A DNA stretch of 64,000 nt, taken from Collinsella aerofaciens (GTDB taxonomy: Bacteria; Actinomycetota; Coriobacteriia; Coriobacteriales; Coriobacteriaceae). The position numbers and the translations under genes were made by a program. The notes under the pieces were generated by a model. The model saw nothing but the letters and a program-made list of their open reading frames with translations. It ran no database searches and was not told the DNA's origin. The stretch covers positions 1-64,000 of the forward strand of contig RQCP01000014.1 of NCBI GenBank assembly GCA_008668235.1. Reading direction: 5' to 3'. This document shows, piece by piece, positions 59,876 to 64,000 of this stretch; position 1 is the stretch's first letter, and every line of letters begins with the position of its first letter.

Positions 59876-61493
59876 GCTGCAGGTTTCTAACATTGCACTC
59901 ATTCGCGAGGCGACGCTGGTTCCGAGCGCGGGCCTAACGGTTCTGACCGGAGAAACCGGCGCCGGCAAGACCGCGCTGCTCTCGGCCCTCAAGCTTATTT
60001 TGGGCGAGCGCGCGGATTCTTCGACGGTGCGCGAGGGCGAGGCGCTTGCTAGCGTTGAGGCGCGGCTGTTCGACGGTCCACACGACACGGAGGGTTTCAC
60101 GGTCCAGCGTAGCCTTTCTGCCGAGGGCCGCAGCCGCGTGAAGATTGACGGCCGCATCGCCAGTGTGCGCGAGCTTTCGGAGCGCGTTGGCGTGATGATG
60201 GATCTGTGCGGCCAACACGAGCACCAGCGCTTGCTCGATCCGGCGCATCATGTTGCGATGGTCGATGCCTGGGCAGGGCGCCCTGCATTCGAGGCGCTCG
60301 AGCACTACCGCGCCTGCTTTAAGGCTTCGCGCGCTGCCGCTAAGGAGGTTCGACGTGTCGAAGAGACCTCGCGTGCGCAGGGGAGCCGCGTCGAGGAAGC
60401 GCGTTTTGCCCTCGAGCGCATCGGCGAGGTCGACCCCAAGCCAGGCGAGTATGAGGAACTCGAGGAACTGCTGCCGCGCTCCGAACATGCCGAGGTACTG
60501 GTTGCCACGGCTAACGATGCCCATGCATCGCTTGCCGCCGAAGGGGGAGCGCTCGATGCCGTGAACAGTGCCGTGGCGGAGCTTTCCCGAATGGCTACCG
60601 TCGATCGCAAACTGGGCGACATTGCCGATGCACTTTCGGATGCCTGCATTTCTCTTGAGGATTGCGCGAACGAGCTTCGTTCCTATCGCGATGGGGTCGC
60701 CTTCGATCCTCGCGAGCTCGCTCGCATGCGCGAGCGGTATTCCGACCTCAAGGGCCTGCTGCGTCAGTGGGGTCCGACCATGGACGATGTCTTTGCCATG
60801 CGCGACCGCTCACAAGAGCTGCTGTCGCTGGTCGATGATGGCGATGAACAGATCAAAAAGGCGCGTGAGGCACTCGGGAGCGCCGAGCGCGAGCTGTTCG
60901 CTGCTGCCAGGGCACTTAAGCGCGCTCGCAATACGGCGGCCCCGCGCTTCTGCCACGAGGTCGGCCGCCAGATGGCTCGCTTGGAGATGGGCGGTGCCGA
61001 GCTCGTCTGGGAGTCGCGCGATCTTCCCCGTGCTGAGTGGACGCCCGTTGGTCCTTCGAGCTACGAGCTGCTATACCGCAGCGGTGCCGGCTTGACGCCA
61101 CGTCCCCTGCGCCGCATTGCGTCGGGCGGCGAGCTCAGCCGCGTCATGCTGGCAAGCAAGGTCGTCCTCGGTAACGCGGACGGTGTTGATACGCTGGTGT
61201 TTGACGAGGTCGATGCTGGTGTCGGTGGCTCCACGGCGCGTGCGCTCGCGGGCGTGCTGGCAGATCTCGCCGCTACGCATCAGGTGATTGTCGTAACCCA
61301 CTTGGCGCAGGTCGCCGTCATGGCTGACAAGCATTATGTCGTCAGCAAGGAACCGGGCGATGTTCCCCAGACGCATTTGGACGAGGTAACCGGCGAAACG
61401 CGTACCGCCGAGATCGCCCGCATGTTGAGCGGCGATCAGTCCGAGGCAAGCCTGGCGCACGCCAAGCAGATGCTCGAAGAAGCTCGAGGTTAG
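59865..61493 (+). CDS. recN: DNA repair protein RecN
   Basis: An SMC-like ATPase used in double-strand break repair. The 542-residue protein has IDELQVSNIALIREATL, Walker A TGETGAGKTALLSAL, the CGQHEHQRLLDP segment, a coiled coil (about 150-350), signature ASGGELSRVMLASKVV, and Walker B LVFDEVDAGVGGSTA with VTHLAQVAVMADKHY. Length is normal. It is the last gene of the long + strand run from efp and is followed by a two-way terminator. Confidence 0.96.
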   Translation: MIDELQVSNIALIREATLVPSAGLTVLTGETGAGKTALLSALKLILGERADSSTVREGEALASVEARLFDGPHDTEGFTVQRSLSAEGRSRVKIDGRIASVRELSERVGVMMDLCGQHEHQRLLDPAHHVAMVDAWAGRPAFEALEHYRACFKASRAAAKEVRRVEETSRAQGSRVEEARFALERIGEVDPKPGEYEELEELLPRSEHAEVLVATANDAHASLAAEGGALDAVNSAVAELSRMATVDRKLGDIADALSDACISLEDCANELRSYRDGVAFDPRELARMRERYSDLKGLLRQWGPTMDDVFAMRDRSQELLSLVDDGDEQIKKAREALGSAERELFAAARALKRARNTAAPRFCHEVGRQMARLEMGGAELVWESRDLPRAEWTPVGPSSYELLYRSGAGLTPRPLRRIASGGELSRVMLASKVVLGNADGVDTLVFDEVDAGVGGSTARALAGVLADLAATHQVIVVTHLAQVAVMADKHYVVSKEPGDVPQTHLDEVTGETRTAEIARMLSGDQSEASLAHAKQMLEEARG

Positions 61494-61511
61494 GTCGTAT
61501 CAGCGGTGTTG

Positions 61512-61544
61512 GTGGGACAAAATAGACTGAATTTTTTGTCCCAC
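61512..61544. terminator. Bidirectional terminator between recN and the RpiR gene
   Basis: GTGGGACAAAA (61512-61522) pairs with TTTTGTCCCAC (61534-61544); both sides are flanked by A/T-rich sequence. The genes converge on it. Confidence 0.85.
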
Positions 61545-61552
61545 TTCGCGTT

Positions 61553-62410
61553 TTACTCCACAACCTTATCCGGCTGGATGAGCTCCTCGTAGTAGCTGAT
61601 ATGCTCACGCGCGTCTTCAATCTCGGGCAGCAGGAAGTTGTAGATGACTTCGATGATCATCGTGGCACTGATCTTGGAGAACGCAAAGTCGCCTGTCGTC
61701 AGCAGCGCTTCGTGGTTGACGGTATTAAAAGTGTAGTCTGCCAGGCGCGCGAGTGGGGATTTGCTGTCACTGCTGATGACGACTACGGTTGCGCCGCAGT
61801 TGCGAGCCGCTTTTGCCATGCGATTCAATCGGCGCGATTTGCCGGAGTTTGAGATAAGCACGATGACGTCACCCGGGAGTAACGTGAGCGCAAAGCCGAT
61901 TGATGTCTCGCTAATGGTGCTCGCCATGCAGCGCAGGCCCAGCTGCGAAAACTTAAACGTCGCATCGAGCGCGACCGCGTTCGTATTGCCCACAGCTGCA
62001 AACTCAATAACCCCTGCATGCTTAAGGGCATGCACAACAGCCGCCAGCGTATCGTGGTCGATACCGTCGATGGTCGCATTAAGCTCGCTCACCTTGGCAG
62101 CCAGGATGTTCTTGAGGCTCTGCTCCATATTGTCGAGCGAGACCTCGTCGGTCAGGCCCTCGTTGCGCTGGCTTTCCAAATCCCTCGCCAACGAAAACTG
62201 AAAGCTGCGGAAGCTGCCAAACCCAAGCTTGCGGCAGAAGCGCGAAACGGTCGCCTCGGACGTGGCAGCGGCGCGCGAGAGCTGAGCCGCCGTGAGGCGT
62301 GGAGCCTCGGACTGGTGCTCCAATATATAGTCGACAATGCGCTGCTCGGACTCGCTGTATCCCTGATGAGTGCTAATGAGGGAAAGTGCGCTCTTGCTAC
62401 TATCGGTCAT
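61553..62410 (-). CDS. MurR/RpiR family transcriptional regulator
   Basis: A 285-residue regulator with an N-terminal HTH domain (QRIVDYILEHQSEAPRLTA, SEATVSRFCRKLGFGSFRSF) and a C-terminal SIS sugar-isomerase-like domain (FAAVGNTNAVALDATFKF, VIVLISNSGKSRRLNRMAKAA) that normally senses a phosphosugar. The start at 62410 has AGGAG 7 nt upstream; the 16-residue upstream extension does not. It diverges from a fructose-type PTS gene, so it most likely controls that gene in response to a phosphorylated sugar. Confidence 0.9.
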   Translation of the reverse strand: MTDSSKSALSLISTHQGYSESEQRIVDYILEHQSEAPRLTAAQLSRAAATSEATVSRFCRKLGFGSFRSFQFSLARDLESQRNEGLTDEVSLDNMEQSLKNILAAKVSELNATIDGIDHDTLAAVVHALKHAGVIEFAAVGNTNAVALDATFKFSQLGLRCMASTISETSIGFALTLLPGDVIVLISNSGKSRRLNRMAKAARNCGATVVVISSDSKSPLARLADYTFNTVNHEALLTTGDFAFSKISATMIIEVIYNFLLPEIEDAREHISYYEELIQPDKVVE

Positions 62411-62458
62411 GGATGGCTCCTGGTTGGCATGAAAATCTAATTTGATTCGCAATGCCAT

Positions 62459-62487
62459 AGTATACGGGCATTTTCAATTACAAGATA
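62459..62487 (-). promoter_or_regulatory. Promoter of the RpiR-family gene
   Basis: On the minus strand, TATCTT (62487-62482) and TATACT (62464-62459) lie 17 bp apart, about 50 bp before the start codon. The -10 is good and the -35 weak. Confidence 0.45.
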
Positions 62488-62491
62488 CACC

Positions 62492-62519
62492 TTGCCGTTT
62501 CAAGTGTTGATGGTAAACT
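62492..62519 (+). promoter_or_regulatory. Candidate promoter of the PTS gene
   Basis: TTGCCG (62492-62497), 16-bp spacer, extended -10 TGG-TAAACT (62511-62519). It would give a leader of about 155 nt that includes the operator-like palindrome and two hairpins. Confidence 0.5.
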
Positions 62520-62540
62520 TTCATCTACCGTTTACGGTTA

Positions 62541-62555
62541 TGAAAGAACCTTTCA
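62541..62555. promoter_or_regulatory. Probable RpiR-type operator
   Basis: TGAAAG-AAC-CTTTCA is a perfect inverted repeat with a 3-bp spacer, just downstream of the predicted PTS promoter. Half-site-like TTTCA copies recur nearby (for example around 62519 and 62615), as expected for a multimeric regulator. Confidence 0.55.
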
Positions 62556-62620
62556 CCGGAGAATTGCACCTTGTCTCTTCTCACGCGGACGGTAGGTTGG
62601 TATCTTTCAGTTGTGGAAAA

Positions 62621-62661
62621 ACGCGCATCGAAGCGCGTGTAGGGGAGCGCCCGCGGGCGCT
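62621..62661 (+). other. Two stem-loops in the PTS leader
   Basis: ACGCGC (62621-62626) pairs with GCGCGT (62633-62638), and AGCGCCCG/CGGGCGCT (62646-62661) is a perfect 16-bp palindrome ending 10 nt before the AAGGAGG ribosome site. They may shape translation or mRNA stability. Confidence 0.5.
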
Positions 62662-62682
62662 GTACTAAAGAAGGAGGGACAC

Positions 62683-64000
62683 ATGGCTAAGTTTGACATC
62701 ATCGCCGCGACCGGTTGCCCGACCGGCATTGCGCACACCTTCATGGCGAAGGAGGCGCTGGAGAAGGCAGCTGCTGAGCGCGGTCTGACCATTAAGGTCG
62801 AGACTCATGGCCAGGTCGGTGTCGAGAACGAGCTCACCAAGAGTGAGATCGCTGGTGCCAAGGCCGTCGTTGTCGCAGCAGACAAGGATGTCCAGGCTGA
62901 GCGTTTCGCCGGTAAGCCCATGGTTTCCGTTGGTGTTTCCAAGGCCCTGTCCGTTGAGGCCGCCGGTAAGTTGATTGACCGCGCGCTCGCCGCCAAGGGC
63001 GACGACACGGTTGCCGCTGCCGCCGATGTCGAGGACGAGGTCGAGGAGAAGGAGTCCATCGGTCACGTCATCTACAAGCACCTCATGAACGGCGTCAGCC
63101 ACATGCTGGTCTTCGTCGTTGCCGGTGGTGTTCTGACCGCCATTTCGTTCCTGTGGGGCATCACGTCCTTTGATTCGACGGCTGCCGACTACAACAGCTT
63201 TGCCGCGATGCTCAAGATTATCGGCGGTATCGCCATGAACCTCATGGTTCCGGTGCTCTCCGCTTACATCGCCGAGTCCATCGGCAAGCGCCCGGCGCTC
63301 GTCCCCGGTTTCGTCGCCGGTATGATTGCCATCCAGGGCTTGCCTGTTAACGCCGATACCGGCATGATCGACGCCGGTGGCGCAGGTGTGGGCTTTGGCT
63401 TCCTAGGCGGCATCGTCGGCGGCTTCCTCGCTGGCTATGTCATCCTGCTGCTCGAGAAGGTTTTCTCTAAAATTCCTGCGAGCCTTAATGGCCTAAAGGC
63501 AATCTTCCTGTATCCGCTGTGCTCTACCGCCATCGTCGGTCTGGTCATGCTCGGTATTTCCGGCCCCATGGCTGCCATTAACCAGGGCATGATGGATTTC
63601 CTGCAGAGCCTCGGTAACTCCGGTCCGGTGATCCTTGGCCTGGCCATCGGCTGCATGTGCGCCTTTGATATGGGCGGCCCGGTCAACAAGGCTGCTTACG
63701 CTACTGGCACCTTCCTGCTCGGTACCGCTCTCGAAGCTGGCGTCGGCACCGAGACCTACAACTTCGGCACCAACTTCATGGCTGCCGTCTCCGCCGCTTG
63801 CATCGTTCCGCCGCTGATCACCACCTTCGCCGTCGTTGTCGGCAAGAAGTACTTCAGCCAGGAGGATCATGACGCCGGTATCGTCAACCTCATCCTTGGT
63901 TGCACCCACATCACCGAGGGCGCCATTCCGTTCATGACCAAGAACATCTGGCCCGTTATGCCCATCATGATGCTCGGTTCTTCCATCGCTTCCATCTTGA
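62683..64000 (+). CDS. PTS fructose-type permease, EIIB-EIIC (3' end outside window)
   Basis: Imports and phosphorylates a sugar, probably fructose or a related hexose. The frame starts at ATG 62683 behind AAGGAGGG and stays open to the last base, 439 codons so far. Residues 1-105 are the EIIB domain with the phosphocysteine Cys12 in IAATGCPTGIAHTFMA. An acidic linker leads to the EIIC membrane domain (HLMNGVSHMLVFVVAGGVL, RPALVPGFVAGM, GFLGGIVGGFLAGY, FDMGGPVNKAAYA, CTHITEGAIPF). No EIIA domain precedes EIIB; EIIA is either C-terminal beyond the window or separate. Likely repressed or activated by the divergent RpiR-type protein. Confidence 0.9.
   Translation, partial: MAKFDIIAATGCPTGIAHTFMAKEALEKAAAERGLTIKVETHGQVGVENELTKSEIAGAKAVVVAADKDVQAERFAGKPMVSVGVSKALSVEAAGKLIDRALAAKGDDTVAAAADVEDEVEEKESIGHVIYKHLMNGVSHMLVFVVAGGVLTAISFLWGITSFDSTAADYNSFAAMLKIIGGIAMNLMVPVLSAYIAESIGKRPALVPGFVAGMIAIQGLPVNADTGMIDAGGAGVGFGFLGGIVGGFLAGYVILLLEKVFSKIPASLNGLKAIFLYPLCSTAIVGLVMLGISGPMAAINQGMMDFLQSLGNSGPVILGLAIGCMCAFDMGGPVNKAAYATGTFLLGTALEAGVGTETYNFGTNFMAAVSAACIVPPLITTFAVVVGKKYFSQEDHDAGIVNLILGCTHITEGAIPFMTKNIWPVMPIMMLGSSIASIL

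Overview
The window is G+C-rich, densely coded bacterial chromosome, almost all on the + strand. It looks like a member of the Coriobacteriia, most likely Collinsella or a close relative. This taxon is inferred from gene order (nusA-infB-rbfA-nrnA-truB-ribF-dnaG-rpoD; coaD-DivIVA-like-yceD-rpmF-plsX-acpP-rnc-smc-ftsY-ffh; DUF948-rsbW-like-sigB-AI-2E-alaS-ruvX-mltG), from the frequent GTG/TTG starts behind AGGAGG-type ribosome sites, and from the mixture of actinobacterial and Firmicute-like neighbourhoods. No database search was possible. There is no rRNA, CRISPR array, insertion sequence, integrase or prophage.

Layout. 1-10.7 kb: translation and transcription factors (nusA 3' end, infB, rbfA), nrnA, truB, ribF, primase and the main sigma factor. 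10.7-11 kb: a tRNA-Asn with its own promoter and terminator. 11-16.5 kb: Gls24, FakA-like kinase, recG, rsmD, coaD. 16.5-26 kb: a coiled-coil division-type protein, yceD, rpmF, plsX, acpP, rnc, smc and the two SRP GTPases. 26-31.5 kb: a divergent metal/NifX-type regulator with twin operators, thyA-folA, an rRNA methyltransferase, a MATE exporter and a corrinoid adenosyltransferase gene with a stop at codon 5. 31.5-45 kb: ftsH, DUF523, a GldA-like dehydrogenase, a T-box controlled ileS, lspA, rluD-type synthase, a glycosyltransferase, a lone prepilin peptidase, an HD dNTPase and rarA. 45-53.3 kb: a stress-sigma module, an AI-2E-family exporter, alaS, ruvX, mltG, yqeG. 53.3-62 kb: aroK, a degenerate aroB, an M24 peptidase, efp, gls24, nusB, xseB, tlyA, nadK, recN. 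61.5-64 kb: an RpiR regulator divergent from a fructose-type PTS permease that runs off the window.

Most of the window is housekeeping. The accessory signals most worth following are: the AroB-like protein that has lost its metal ligands; the cobO nonsense codon; the NusA zinc-finger tail; the DUF134-NifX fusion with paired operators 53 bp apart; the RsbW-like protein without visible kinase boxes and without an RsbV; a nested-hairpin element in the ileS-lspA gap; and a family of intergenic hairpins carrying GGGGACG/GGGGACAGG cores.
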